The notes beneath the pieces were generated by a model. The model ran no database searches. It was not told where the DNA came from and worked only from the letters and a program-made list of their open reading frames with translations. Shown in pieces: positions 51,751-60,214 of a stretch of 64,000 nucleotides of DNA; positions within the stretch are counted from its first letter, which is position 1; each line of letters opens with the position of its first letter. Both the position numbers and the translations under genes were made by a program. Origin of the DNA: Streptomyces roseifaciens (lineage in GTDB: Bacteria > Actinomycetota > Actinomycetes > Streptomycetales > Streptomycetaceae); assembly GCF_001445655.1 (NCBI RefSeq), contig NZ_LNBE01000003.1, forward strand, positions 1,718,530 to 1,782,529, written 5' to 3'.

Positions 51751-51785
51751 GTGGATCCTCGCGGGGCATTCGCGCGGGGATCCAC
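51751..51785. terminator. Hairpin, terminator candidate
   Basis: GTGGATCC/GGATCCAC arms with additional CGCG pairing around a short loop lie 40 bp after the small membrane gene. No T-run. Confidence 0.45.
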
Positions 51786-51818
51786 AGGCACGTTCGTCAG
51801 ACCTCCCAAACGATCAGG

Positions 51819-52015
51819 TCAGACGGCTGGACCCAGGAGCGCCTCCCGGCCGTGCAGGAAGCGGCGTTGGTTCACGATGAAGTAGACCCCGGGGCTGGAG
51901 CATGAAGGAGACCTTGCCCCGGACGGGCTCCTTGGTGCCGTAGTGGATAGGCCGTCTCGGCCAGGAAGGCGCGGCTGTTCTCCGTCAGCCGATCCACCGC
52001 CGCGTGGGCGTCGGA
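51819..52015 (-). pseudogene. Multi-frame remnant of an unknown gene
   Basis: Three minus-strand pieces read on from one another only through two frame changes: SDAHAAVDRLTENSRAFLAE with TAYP, then IHYGTKEPVRGKVSFMLQPR, then YFIVNQRRFLHGREALLGPA and a stop at 51819-51821. The coding character is clear. No family recognised. The rest of 51712-52070 is otherwise empty. Confidence 0.35.
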
Positions 52016-52070
52016 GAGGATGCTGGAGGGCCGCCGCCGAGCGGGTCGGGGCGGACGCGCGCCGCTCGGC

Positions 52071-53048
52071 TCACGCGAGCCTGATGGAGATGGCCCATGA
52101 AGTGATCGATGCCACATCGGCGACCATGTGGTCCTTGGACGACGCGGTCACGAGCTGCAGGCCGCGGTCGACATACGGATGCACGTTCCACAACAGGCTG
52201 CCCGCGCCGGAGTAGTGGACGCGTGCTCCTGCGCCGCTGAGCGCCCACGCACTGTTGGGCGGGGCGGACGTGGCGGAGGGATGTTGCACGCCCCCCGTGG
52301 TCCCGGCGGTCGCACGCGCCAGGACCGTGCCGACCGGCAGCGACGTCGGGATGCCCACGACGTATCCGCTGATGCGCGCCGGGTCGGCGACCTGGTGGTC
52401 CTTCGACCGTACGGTCCAGGTCTTCCCCGGTTCGCCGTAGTTGACGGCTCCATCGGGGTACGAGGCCGTGGCGATGTTGCCCTGCCCTGTCCAGTGCACC
52501 TGGAATCCGCCACCCAGCAACGTGCACTGGTCCGACGGGAGGCGCACGGTCACCTGCGGGGCGGACTCCGGATTGGGGCTGGCCCGGCGGTCGCTGCACG
52601 ACGCGACCCAGGAGCGCACCTGGTCCTTGCTCACGCCGTCGATCTTCATGCCGATCGCGTATCCGGTGAGTTCGTGGGCCTGACGGGCGTTCACGTGGTC
52701 CTTCGAGGACACGATCCAGGATGAGAAATCGGGGCTCGGGTAGGAGGCGGTCAGATAAGCGCCGTAAGGGTATTCCGCGCCGGTCGCACCGCCGCCGATG
52801 GCGATCATCGACGGGTCCTCGACTCGGACCGAGTGGTCGGTCCAGATGCTCCGGGCCGGCGCGGCCACCGACTGGAAGATCGCCAGGGTGATCCGGCCAC
52901 TCGCGTCGTGGTATCTGCCTACTTCGACCGAGCGCGCCCCGTCGGGTCGGGGCGGGTGGGCGGCCGCCGTGGCCGGGCCGCCCAGCAAGGCCCCGAGCAG
53001 GGCCAACAGGGTGCCCGATATGGGCAGTAGGGCCTTTGTGCGTCGCAT
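52071..53048 (-). CDS. Secreted protein with three copies of a KDH-containing repeat
   Basis: 325 aa, ATG 53046-53048 with GGAGGGAG upstream. Signal peptide MRRTKALLPISGTLLALLGA. Three internal repeats of about 57 aa: residues 82-136, 176-233 and 268-324. Each has an aromatic/Gly strand, then SSKDHVNAR, RSKDHQVADPAR or SSKDHMVADVAS, and ends with xGYAIGMKI, GYVVGI or SWAISIRL. Between repeats 1 and 2 is a Cys pair. It is probably an extracellular binding protein. No family recognised. Confidence 0.72.
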   Translation of the reverse strand: MRRTKALLPISGTLLALLGALLGGPATAAAHPPRPDGARSVEVGRYHDASGRITLAIFQSVAAPARSIWTDHSVRVEDPSMIAIGGGATGAEYPYGAYLTASYPSPDFSSWIVSSKDHVNARQAHELTGYAIGMKIDGVSKDQVRSWVASCSDRRASPNPESAPQVTVRLPSDQCTLLGGGFQVHWTGQGNIATASYPDGAVNYGEPGKTWTVRSKDHQVADPARISGYVVGIPTSLPVGTVLARATAGTTGGVQHPSATSAPPNSAWALSGAGARVHYSGAGSLLWNVHPYVDRGLQLVTASSKDHMVADVASITSWAISIRLA

Positions 53049-53132
53049 GGCTCTCCCTCCGCGTGTCAGTACGTCCGTCCGAACTATGGACCGGCCGGTC
53101 GCCCCGCGGAATCCCCAGATTTAGACGTCGTT

Positions 53133-53730
53133 CTATTTGGTGAGGCGGCGGTGACAGATGAGGGTTGCGGCTATGCCGACGAAAGCCAGGAAGTGTTCGG
53201 CCTTGCGTTCGTGGCGGCGGTGGAGCTGGCGGCAGCCCGGCGAGCCAGGACACGGCCCGTTCGGCGATCCAGCGGTGGCGTCCGAGCCGTTGTGAGGACT
53301 CGATGCCCTTGCGGGCGATGCGGTGGCGGATGCTGCGTTTGCGGAGCCATCGACGCAGGTGGTCGTAGTCGTAGCCCTTGTCTCCATGGAGCTTGCCGGG
53401 TCGCCGTCGACAAGGTCTTCGTCGGGAGCGGATCGGCGGGATGCCCCGCACGAGCGGTTCAAGACCGAGGCTGTCGTGCATGTTCGCGCCGGAATTGCCC
53501 AGCGAGAGCGACAGTCCGTTCCGGTCGGTGACCAAGTGGATTTTCGATCCAGGCTTGCCACGGCCGGTCGGATTCGGTCCTGTCAGAGGACCCCTTTGCA
53601 GCCCGCATGGTGACGGAGTCGATCGCGCAGCGCGACCGGTCCAGTTCCCCGCGGGCACCGAGTCCGTCGAGGACGACGCGGTGAAGGCGAGCCCGGACCC
53701 GTGCCCGGCTCCACTGGGCGAAGCAGATCC
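53133..53730 (-). pseudogene. IS5-family transposase remnant
   Basis: Pieces in two or three frames on the minus strand add up to an IS5-like DDE transposase: QWSRARVRARLHRVVLDGL, then SKIHLVTDRNGLSLSLGNSG, LHGDKGYDYDHLRRWLRKR, LGRHRWIAERAVSWLAG, then after a frame change KAEHFLAFVGIAATLICHRR. The N-terminus is missing beyond about 53730. One element end may lie near 53117. Confidence 0.8.
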
Positions 53731-53840
53731 TTACGACGCTCTCGAGCATCCTTGAGACCGCGGTCGACGACAGGCGCCGGGTACGCAACCCGATGCGGGC
53801 CAAGTCCGTGCGCCTGCCCAAGGTGCCCGAAGATCTGCGT
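53706..53840 (+). pseudogene. Tyrosine integrase remnant
   Basis: The plus-strand frame reads RLHWAKQILTTLSSILETAV then DDRRRVRNPMRAKSVRLPKV, the typical core-binding domain pattern of phage-type tyrosine recombinases (ILSSILEAAVDD...RNP...VRLP). The catalytic domain is absent, since the frame diverges after PEDLREGVPA. It begins where the IS5 remnant ends, suggesting a recombination junction. Confidence 0.5.
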
Positions 53841-53887
53841 GAGGGGGTGCCGGCAAGAACGCTGTCACCAGCCGCAAACGGCGGTGA

Positions 53888-54381
53888 TCAGTCCTCGGAC
53901 CTGGTGGGTTTGGGCAGTTCCGGCGTGCTCGTCGCCTCAGCGAGTGCGAGGCGACCGCCCTTCAGCTCGGGCACGTAGTTGTGGATCGTGTTCCTGGAGG
54001 CGCCGAGGAGCTTCGCGATCGAGGTGACGGTGGTCTCCGGGCGGGCGAGCAGGTCGCGGGCGTGACGTACCTGCTCTTCCGCCATCGCGGGCGGGCGGCC
54101 GAGTCGGGCGCCTCGTGCAGCGAGGTGAATCCGACCCCACGCTTGCGCAGGCCGGACACGATCGCGATGAGGTCCTGGACAGAACGGCCGAGCCGGTCCA
54201 GCGACGGGACGACGAGGGTGTCGCCCTCGCGCAGGTAGTCGAGGGCCTTCCACAGCTCCTCGCGTTCGGCGTTCTTGCCGGACTTCTTGTCGGAGAAGAT
54301 CCGGATGCACCCTGCTTAGGTGAGTGCATGGATCTGCCGGTCGAGCAACTGTCCCTTGGCGGACACGCGTGCGGATCCCAC
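53888..54381 (-). pseudogene. Serine recombinase (resolvase) pseudogene
   Basis: Starting around 54381, VGSARVSAKGQLLDRQIHAL holds the catalytic-serine motif (GxARVS). A TAA stop interrupts before AGCIRIFSDKKSGKNAEREE. The frame goes on to VVPSLDRLGRSVQDLIAIVS and GFTSLHEAPDS, where an internal deletion of about 45 residues joins it, out of frame, to GRPPAMAEEQVRHARDLLAR and the HTH SIAKLLGASRNTIHNYVPEL. It resembles a Tn3-family tnpR. Confidence 0.8.
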
Positions 54382-54735
54382 GAGGCCGCCGGTCCGTACG
54401 GCCGGAACGGGTGCGAGGAAATCGGCGATGTCGTCGTCCCGAGGTGGCTGCACCCGCCAGATCGTACGGAAAACGGTGCTCCTCAACTTCTTGAGCACAT
54501 CGACTTTCTGGCACCGTTTCATGGGCATGATCCGGTGCCGATCCGGCCGGGCACCGCCGCCTACCGATCCTGCTCATCAATCGGTCGATGGATCAGCACC
54601 CGCGGGTGAGGGCCGGGGTGGGCCTGCCACGTCCCCACCCCGGGGTGTCTGGTGACCGCATCAGCCGTATCGTGCTGTGGGCTGACCGGACGCGACAGGG
54701 GCCTTGGCGTGCGGCGGCTGTCCGGGGACCCGTGC
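54382..54735. other. Gap containing a terminator hairpin
   Basis: Apart from an extension of the resolvase frame up to about 54528 there is no gene. CCGGGGTGGG (54613-54622) and CCCACCCCGG (54634-54643) form a perfect 10-bp stem with an 11-nt loop. This stem probably ends the HD-domain operon read on the minus strand. Confidence 0.5.
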
Positions 54736-55410
54736 TCACGCCTTCGGCTGGTAGCCGTCGTAGTCGTTCCAACTGGGGGATTGGGTCATCAGTTGTTCCC
54801 AGGTAGGCCAGACAGCGTGGGTCTGCTGGCGAACCAGTTCGCCGGGCATGCTGAATGGTGGGGCCTTGTGCGGTTTGTCGAGTGCTTGACCGACGATCGT
54901 GTCGTAGAGCACGGGTGCGGCGTGGAGGCGGGGCAGCGAGGCATGGATGCGGTCGGCGTAGCCGGCCGGGAGGGTGTGGGGCCCCTCGGGGCCGAGGTCG
55001 AAGCCGGCGCCGGCCGTCACCAACGCGATCTCGGGACGCTTGCGTATGGCGATCTCGTAGTGCAGGTGCAGGGCGATCGCATCCCATACGACCTCGACCC
55101 TCTCAGGTGACACCCCCTGGTCGGTGAGGAAGCGGGCGGCCAGGTCGGCGCCGTCAATATCGAAGGGCTGATCGCCGTTGCCCTCGGGGCTGAGTCCGGC
55201 GTCGTGCAGAAGGCAGCCCAGAAACAGCAGTTCGTCGTCATAGTCGCGGCCGGGCTGCAGGCCTTGCTGCTCTCCGAGGAAGCGTCCGTACAGATAGCTG
55301 CGCATGCTGTGGTTGAAGATCGCTGGGTCCTCGATGCCTTTCACGAAGCGCATCGCGCTCAGCGCTATGCCGGTACGAGGAAAGAGCAGTTCAGCGTATA
55401 CGTCGTCCAT
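54736..55410 (-). CDS. HD-domain phosphohydrolase-like protein
   Basis: 224 aa, ATG 55408-55410 with AGGAAGG upstream. HD motif residues: His34 in FNHSMRSYLYG, and His69-Asp70 in GCLLHDAGLS; a late His in DAIALHLHYEIA and Asp further on complete the metal site. This resembles HD-domain proteins related to cyanamide hydratase and other phosphohydrolases. It is the last gene of a three-gene operon after DUF2269-like and DUF3817 membrane proteins; its start is 4 bp after the previous stop. Confidence 0.82.
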   Translation of the reverse strand: MDDVYAELLFPRTGIALSAMRFVKGIEDPAIFNHSMRSYLYGRFLGEQQGLQPGRDYDDELLFLGCLLHDAGLSPEGNGDQPFDIDGADLAARFLTDQGVSPERVEVVWDAIALHLHYEIAIRKRPEIALVTAGAGFDLGPEGPHTLPAGYADRIHASLPRLHAAPVLYDTIVGQALDKPHKAPPFSMPGELVRQQTHAVWPTWEQLMTQSPSWNDYDGYQPKA

Positions 55411-55414
55411 CACG

Positions 55415-55711
55415 TCACCCTTCCTGGGCGTTGCGTGCAAGAGGTTGGCTTCCGCGGGTACGAATGTGGATCCGCCGTAAGGCAAGCAGTCCGCCGACTC
55501 CCGGGATGGCGGCGCGCCATCGGGCGCCCGTCGAGGCGGCAGACGGGGCCATCGAAGTGGCCGCGAGGGCGACGAGGTAGGCCATGCCGTGCAGCGGGCC
55601 GACGAGCGTCGTGACCGCTTGCGTGCGTGTGGTGAGCAGGTTGCCCAGCAGCACCGCGAAGGAGGCCGTCTCGACACCGGCCGCGATCCGCAACATATGC
55701 ACTGGGATCAC
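55415..55711 (-). CDS. DUF3817-family membrane protein with TTA codon
   Basis: 98 aa from GTG 55709-55711, overlapping the upstream stop as GTGA. Hydrophobic and family features: LRIAAGVETASFAVLLGNLL, VGPLHGMAYLVALAATS, then ARWRAAIPGVGGLLALRRI. This is the DUF3817 layout (integral membrane, two to three helices). Codon 78 (55478-55480) is TTA. Coupled in an operon with DUF2269-like and HD-domain genes. Confidence 0.78.
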   Translation of the reverse strand: MIPVHMLRIAAGVETASFAVLLGNLLTTRTQAVTTLVGPLHGMAYLVALAATSMAPSAASTGARWRAAIPGVGGLLALRRIHIRTRGSQPLARNAQEG

Positions 55712-56181
55712 GCTCCCGTGGTCGAGCCAGGACGGACGATCATCAGGATGACGACGATCGCCCAGAGGACGTTGAAGATGCCGGTGAGCATGGTCAGCCG
55801 CGTCGCCGCGGGACGCTGCCCATCCTGTGCCGCCGAGTCCTGGGTCAACGCGAGCAGGCGCTGCTGGCCGGGCAGGATGGCCATGGCCAGGATGGCCGCG
55901 GCGATCACGGTCAACGCCAGCGACGCGATCAGCCAGGCGTCGGTGAGGACGCCGAGCGCGGCGCCGGTGGCGAGCCCGAAGACCGGCACGGCGAGACCGG
56001 CGACAGCGTAGCCGCGGCAGATCCGGTGCAGGAGTGCGGCGATCCCGGCGGCTCGCCCGTCCGGATCCTGGCCGCCGAATGCCTGCAGCGCGTAGCGGGG
56101 GAACATGGACGCGGCCACCGTGATCGATCCGACCGCCAGAATCGCCGCGAGGACATGTACGGACAGCAGCACCTTGGTCAC
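55708..56181 (-). CDS. DUF2269-like integral membrane protein
   Basis: 157 aa from GTG 56179-56181. Four hydrophobic helices: VLLSVHVLAAILAVGSITVA, AGLAVPVFGLATGAALGVLT, AWLIASLALTVIAAAILAMA, LTGIFNVLWAIVVILMIV. The early His (SVHV) and general layout fit DUF2269-type proteins. First gene of the three-gene operon, divergent from a PadR gene over palindromic sites at 56215-56264. Confidence 0.75.
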   Translation of the reverse strand: MTKVLLSVHVLAAILAVGSITVAASMFPRYALQAFGGQDPDGRAAGIAALLHRICRGYAVAGLAVPVFGLATGAALGVLTDAWLIASLALTVIAAAILAMAILPGQQRLLALTQDSAAQDGQRPAATRLTMLTGIFNVLWAIVVILMIVRPGSTTGA

Positions 56182-56214
56182 TGCGGATTCCTCCGAGCAG
56201 AAGCGTGAATGTGT

Positions 56215-56264
56215 TGGCTGCCAATACATACCCTGCCTACACCAACTTTGGGTAGGCTGCCTAC
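56215..56264. promoter_or_regulatory. Dyad cluster, candidate PadR operators
   Basis: TTGGCTGCCAA (56215-56225) and GTAGGCTGCCTAC (56252-56264) are palindromic with a single central base. A further GCCTAC half-site is at 56235-56240. They sit between the divergent DUF2269-like and PadR genes and almost touch the PadR start, so autoregulation and leaderless translation are both plausible. Confidence 0.55.
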
Positions 56265-56266
56265 TC

Positions 56267-56608
56267 ATGAGGGCAGACATGGTGCGAGGGCACCTGGACG
56301 GACTGTTGCTGGCCGTGCTTGAACCAGGCCCGCTGCACGGCTACGCGATCATCGCCGCGGTCCAACACCGCAGCAGGGGCGCACTTGAGCTGCGCACGGG
56401 CACGATCTACCCGGCCTTGAACCGGCTGGAGCGGCTCGGGCTGCTGAGCAGCAGCTGGCAATCTTCTGGTGAACGGCGACGGCGATGCTACGAACTCACC
56501 GACGCCGGACGGCACACCCTGGCCGGCGAGCGCACCGCGTGGAGCGAGTTCACCACAGCGATCGGCTCGGTCCTGAACCCCGCCGCACCGCCCGGGTTTG
56601 CCACATGA
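56267..56608 (+). CDS. PadR-family regulator, short type
   Basis: 113 aa from ATG 56267 with no ribosome site (ATG 56279 is an alternative). The PadR winged helix is clear: MVRGHLDGLLLAVLEPGPLH, then GYAIIAAVQHRSRGALELRT, GTIYPALNRLERLGLLSSSW, GERRRRCYELTDAGRHTL. It lacks the C-terminal helical domain of long PadR. Its stop overlaps the next ATG (ATGA) by 4 bp, a coupled two-gene operon. It probably controls the divergent operon too. Confidence 0.9.
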   Translation: MRADMVRGHLDGLLLAVLEPGPLHGYAIIAAVQHRSRGALELRTGTIYPALNRLERLGLLSSSWQSSGERRRRCYELTDAGRHTLAGERTAWSEFTTAIGSVLNPAAPPGFAT

Positions 56609-57276
56609 GCGCCACCAGTCGGCAAGCCGACCCCGTCGAGGACTACATCGCGGCCCTGACAGCCACCCTGCACGGCCCGGCCCGAATCAAGGCCCGGTTG
56701 ATCGAGGAGATACGCGACGGCCTCGCGGACACGGTAACGGCGCATACCCGGGAAGGAATGGCTTACCAGCGCGCTGCCCACCAGGCAGTGGAAGAGTTCG
56801 GGACCCTCGACGAACTCGTGCCGAGCTGCCAACGGGAACTGACCATCGCCCAGGCCCGGCACACCGCCCGGGCCGTCGCCCTCACCGCCCCCTTCCTGGT
56901 CGCCTGCTGGTACCTGGCCTGGACCACCGACCACGATCAGCCCTGGCAGCTGCCACGCACGGCTCAGCTGCTGGCCGTTCATCTGGCCGGTGTTGCCTGC
57001 GTCGCAGCACTACTCGCCGCGGCGACGCTGGCCGCCACCGGCACCCTCGCTCGCTGGCTGCCCATTCCGCACCAGCTGCCCCTCGCGGTCGCATGGACCG
57101 GCACTACCGCCAGCGTTGCCATGGCGGTTGCGACGCTCGCGCTCGCCACCGCCTCCGTCCTGGCCACGAACTGGCCACTGCTTGCGTTCGCCGGAGCACT
57201 CGCAGCCGCGTCGCATGCCGTGGTGGCAGCCTCGGCCCGGGCCTGCCGCCGATGCGCGCGCCTGCCGGCCACGTGA
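56605..57276 (+). CDS. Permease-prefix-domain membrane protein
   Basis: 223 aa, ATG 56605 overlapping the PadR stop. The cytosolic N-terminal part has DPVEDYIAALTATLHGPARI, KARLIEEIRDGLADTVTAH and YQRAAHQAVEEFGTLDELVP, the HAAS/permease prefix domain 1 layout that often follows PadR genes. Then four hydrophobic helices. It is probably a signalling or transport accessory partner of the PadR protein. Confidence 0.8.
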   Translation: MSATSRQADPVEDYIAALTATLHGPARIKARLIEEIRDGLADTVTAHTREGMAYQRAAHQAVEEFGTLDELVPSCQRELTIAQARHTARAVALTAPFLVACWYLAWTTDHDQPWQLPRTAQLLAVHLAGVACVAALLAAATLAATGTLARWLPIPHQLPLAVAWTGTTASVAMAVATLALATASVLATNWPLLAFAGALAAASHAVVAASARACRRCARLPAT

Positions 57277-57299
57277 CCCACCGCCCTCGGCCGCGCGGC

Positions 57300-57321
57300 T
57301 GACGTGTCCTCGGACACGTCA
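57300..57321. repeat. Perfect 10-bp inverted repeat
   Basis: TGACGTGTCC and GGACACGTCA around a TC centre lie 24 bp after the permease-prefix gene and 27 bp from the Tn3 transposase remnant. The TGTC...GACA core is what resolvase binding subsites use, so it may be a relic of a res site; it could also be a terminator. Confidence 0.5.
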
Positions 57322-57347
57322 CCGGGTCATCAGCCACTGGATCAGGA

Positions 57348-57698
57348 TCACTTACGTAATCGCCGGTAGTTACCCGTGTGTGGCCGGCTGCTGGTCGTGA
57401 GCAGCTCGGCCCACTCCGGTTCGTCCAGGACGTCCTGGAGCATGAGGGTGTTCACGTAGACCAGGGCCGATTGCAGGATTCGCAGGCACAGGACGAACAT
57501 TTCCTGTTCGTCGCGCCGGTTCGAGGCGATCTCTCCGCCCTTGCCGTAGGCGATCACGGAGTTCGCGCCGTTGGAGGTCCGCGTGATCCTGGGCAGCAGG
57601 TCGAAGTTCAGCAGCCTCGTGATGCAGACCCCGATTTCCGACTGCCCGTGCGAGTCCGTGTAGTTGGCTTCCACGTCCATGGTGGTGCCGTGCCGCAG
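57348..57698 (-). pseudogene. Tn3-family transposase C-terminal remnant
   Basis: Minus-strand frame: LRHGTTMDVEANYTDSHGQS, ITRLLNFDLLPRI, then after an internal deletion SNGANSVIAYGKGGEIASNR, RDEQEMFVLCLRILQSALVY, VNTLMLQDVLDEPEWAELLT. These are conserved Tn3 TnpA C-terminal motifs. About 100 residues are missing internally and the rest of the 1000-aa protein is absent. Confidence 0.85.
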
Positions 57699-57971
57699 TG
57701 AACAGGTTCTACGTGATCCGCCACACCTACGCAACGACTCCCTGACAGGGGCGGGTGCAGCATTCGCTGCGCCCTCCCTTTCTTTGCGTCCAGTGGCCCC
57801 TCACCCTCCGTCACACGAGGCGTCGCAGGGCCGGGCTGTCGCGGCAAGGATGGGAGTGATGCAACGCGCCCGCGAGGGGGTCACCCCCCGGCTCCGGCCG
57901 GGTTTCATTCTCCCCAGATTCTTCCCAGAGCCCCCGAGCGGTGCTTGTGAGGGCTTTTCCAGTGCTCTTGA

Positions 57972-59126
57972 TCACTTGCCCCAGATGCTCCGGTAGGCGG
58001 CGCGGTAGCCGGGTGGGTCCCAGGAGGTGGTTCCGGTGCTGTTCGTGGCGGTGGCTACGTGTACGGGGGCGACGTATCCGCTGGCGGGGGTGCCGGAGAA
58101 GGCTCGGTTGAATTCGTCGATGATCTGCCAGCCCTGCTCCGTGAGCGCCTCTGGCACGGTGGCTGCCTGGAATTGTTTGCTGTTGATGCGTTGGAAGGCG
58201 GAGGGGTCGCCGTCGCCCGCGCCGATATTGTACGGGGGGCCGCCGCCTTTTCTGCGGGCGGCGCGTAGGGCCGGGGCGGCGTCGGCGAAGTAGACGTCGT
58301 TGATGGCTACGGAGTGGGTCCATCTGTCGCCGAGGCGGGCCAGGAGCGCGGAGACCTCCTGAGGCGTGCGGCTGCTCGTGTCCGAGATCGGGATGTTCTC
58401 CTCCGCGAGGAGCTTCACTCCGGAGCAGGTGGCGAGCTCTTTCTTGATCAGTTCGGACTTGTTCCTGGCGAACGGGATCGAGGCGTCGGTGAACACCACG
58501 ACTCCGGCGGTGCCGTGGGAGTGCGCGATGACCCAGTCCGCGCTGATCCTCGCGACGTCCTCGACCCTGGTGGTGACGTTGGTGAACAGCTCGGGGTCCT
58601 TGCTCGGGCCGGGGGAGCCGACCGCGTGCCAGCCGATGAGCGGGATGTGGTCCGCGTGGGCCCTCGCGACCTGCTGGGACGTCAGGTGGGGGTCGAAGCC
58701 GCCGATGACGATGCCCGCCGGCCGGAGGGCGACGGCCTGGCCGAACGCCGCCTGGATCCCGGCGGGGGTGCCCTGGCCGTCGATCACCCGGGCGTCCCAG
58801 CCGATGGTCCTCGCGGCTTCCTGTACGCCGCGGACGGTGCCGGCGACGCCCGGGTTGGTCATGGTCTGCGCGACGTAGACGATCTTCTTGCCGGGTACGG
58901 CCCGGGGGCCGGTGGTGGGGCCGTCCCACGCCGTGTCGGTCTTCTCGGCCTGCCGGGTGGCGGCCCGGGCCTTCGCCAGGACGGCGGGGCACCCGGCCGC
59001 CGTGGGCTCCGCGGGCGGGGAGGCGGCGCCCGTCGATGCGCCGCGTTCGCAGCCGGTGGCGACGATGCACGCCGTCACCGCCAGCGCGATCGTGCCTGCC
59101 AGGCCGGCGGCGCGGGCCGTGGTCAC
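57972..59126 (-). CDS. Sugar ABC transporter substrate-binding lipoprotein
   Basis: 384 aa from GTG 59124-59126, overlapping the permease stop as GTGA. A signal peptide ends with lipobox VATGC. The RbsB-like periplasmic-binding fold is seen: IVYVAQTMTNPGVAGTVRGV, GIQAAFGQAVALRPAGIVIG, VEDVARISADWVIAHSHGTA and a C-terminal STGTTSWDPPGYRAAYRSIW. The sugar is unknown. Last gene of a tight importer operon. The 3' end has been duplicated at 49568-49799. Confidence 0.88.
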   Translation of the reverse strand: MTTARAAGLAGTIALAVTACIVATGCERGASTGAASPPAEPTAAGCPAVLAKARAATRQAEKTDTAWDGPTTGPRAVPGKKIVYVAQTMTNPGVAGTVRGVQEAARTIGWDARVIDGQGTPAGIQAAFGQAVALRPAGIVIGGFDPHLTSQQVARAHADHIPLIGWHAVGSPGPSKDPELFTNVTTRVEDVARISADWVIAHSHGTAGVVVFTDASIPFARNKSELIKKELATCSGVKLLAEENIPISDTSSRTPQEVSALLARLGDRWTHSVAINDVYFADAAPALRAARRKGGGPPYNIGAGDGDPSAFQRINSKQFQAATVPEALTEQGWQIIDEFNRAFSGTPASGYVAPVHVATATNSTGTTSWDPPGYRAAYRSIWGK

Positions 59127-60214
59127 CGCGTGGCTCCGGGCGGGTGGCGGGGCGTCCGGGAGGGTTCCGTCCGCCGTCGGCGCAGTTGCCGGCGGGCGGC
59201 GTAGCCGGCCAGGCCGACCGCGAGGAGCAGGGTGCTGCCGTTGAACAGCGGTGTGACCCAGAAGCGGGCGCCGAGCTGGCCGATCCCGGCGAGGCCGACG
59301 GCCAGGACGGCGACGGCGACGAGGGTGCCCAGGGCGTTGGCGCGGCCGGGCCTGATCGCGGTGGAGCCGAGGAGCGCGCCTACGAAGGCGGGCAGCAGGT
59401 AGTCCATGCCGACGCTGGGGTTGCCGATCTGCTGCTGAGCGGCGAGCAGGATGCCGGCGACGCCGACGACCAGGCCCGATCCGGTGAAGGCGTAGATCAC
59501 GTAGCGCCGGGAGGGGATGCCCACGAGGTCGGCGGCGCGGGCGTTGGACCCGATGACGTAGAAGTACCGGCCGAGGGGCAGCCGTTCCAGCAGCAGCCAC
59601 AGCGCGACGGTGAGGGCGAGGACGTAGAAGGCGGAGACCGGCAGGCCGAGGAACCGCGAGTCGTAGAGGGCGGTGAAGCCGGCGGGCAGGCCGTGCGGGC
59701 CGGGGACGATCCGGGCTCCGTCGGTGATCCAGCCGGTGAAGGCGTACATGATGCTGCCGGTGCCGAGGGTGGCGATGAAGGAGTCGATTCTGGCGAACTC
59801 GACGACGGCGCCGTTGACGGCGCCGACGGCCGCCCCGCCCAGGATCACCACGAGGCAGGCGAGCGGCCAGGGCCACCCCGCGGAGACGATGAGGTGCATC
59901 GTCATGACGTGCGCGAGGCCGAGGCCGTAGCCGATGGACAGGTCGAACTTGCCGGCGGCGATGGGGATCGTGGCGCCGAGCGCGAGCACGGCGGGGATGG
60001 ACTGGCTGGACAGGACGGCGGAGACATTGTCCCGGGTGGGGAAGGTGCCGGGCAGGGCGAGGGAGAAGGCCACGAACAGCAGGGCCGTGAGGGCGAGGAG
60101 GCCGTAGGCGCCGACGAGGTGCCCGAGCCGGTGGCCCGGCGGGTGCCGGGGCGAAGGGGAGGGTGGCGGGGGCGGGGACGGGGTGGGGGGAGAGGAAGAG
60201 GAGGGCGGTGTCAT
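59123..60214 (-). CDS. Sugar ABC transporter permease (RbsC-like)
   Basis: 363 aa, ATG 60212-60214 overlapping the ATPase stop by 4 bp. A Pro/Ser-rich N-terminus precedes 8-10 helices. Family signs: SIPAVLALGATIPIAAGKFD with LSIG (ribose-permease motif), VNGAVVEFARIDSFIATLGT, YFYVIGSNARAADLVGIPSR. It probably forms a homodimer with the RbsA-like ATPase. Coupled to the ATPase and the binding protein. Confidence 0.9.
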   Translation of the reverse strand: MTPPSSSSPPTPSPPPPPSPSPRHPPGHRLGHLVGAYGLLALTALLFVAFSLALPGTFPTRDNVSAVLSSQSIPAVLALGATIPIAAGKFDLSIGYGLGLAHVMTMHLIVSAGWPWPLACLVVILGGAAVGAVNGAVVEFARIDSFIATLGTGSIMYAFTGWITDGARIVPGPHGLPAGFTALYDSRFLGLPVSAFYVLALTVALWLLLERLPLGRYFYVIGSNARAADLVGIPSRRYVIYAFTGSGLVVGVAGILLAAQQQIGNPSVGMDYLLPAFVGALLGSTAIRPGRANALGTLVAVAVLAVGLAGIGQLGARFWVTPLFNGSTLLLAVGLAGYAARRQLRRRRTEPSRTPRHPPGATR

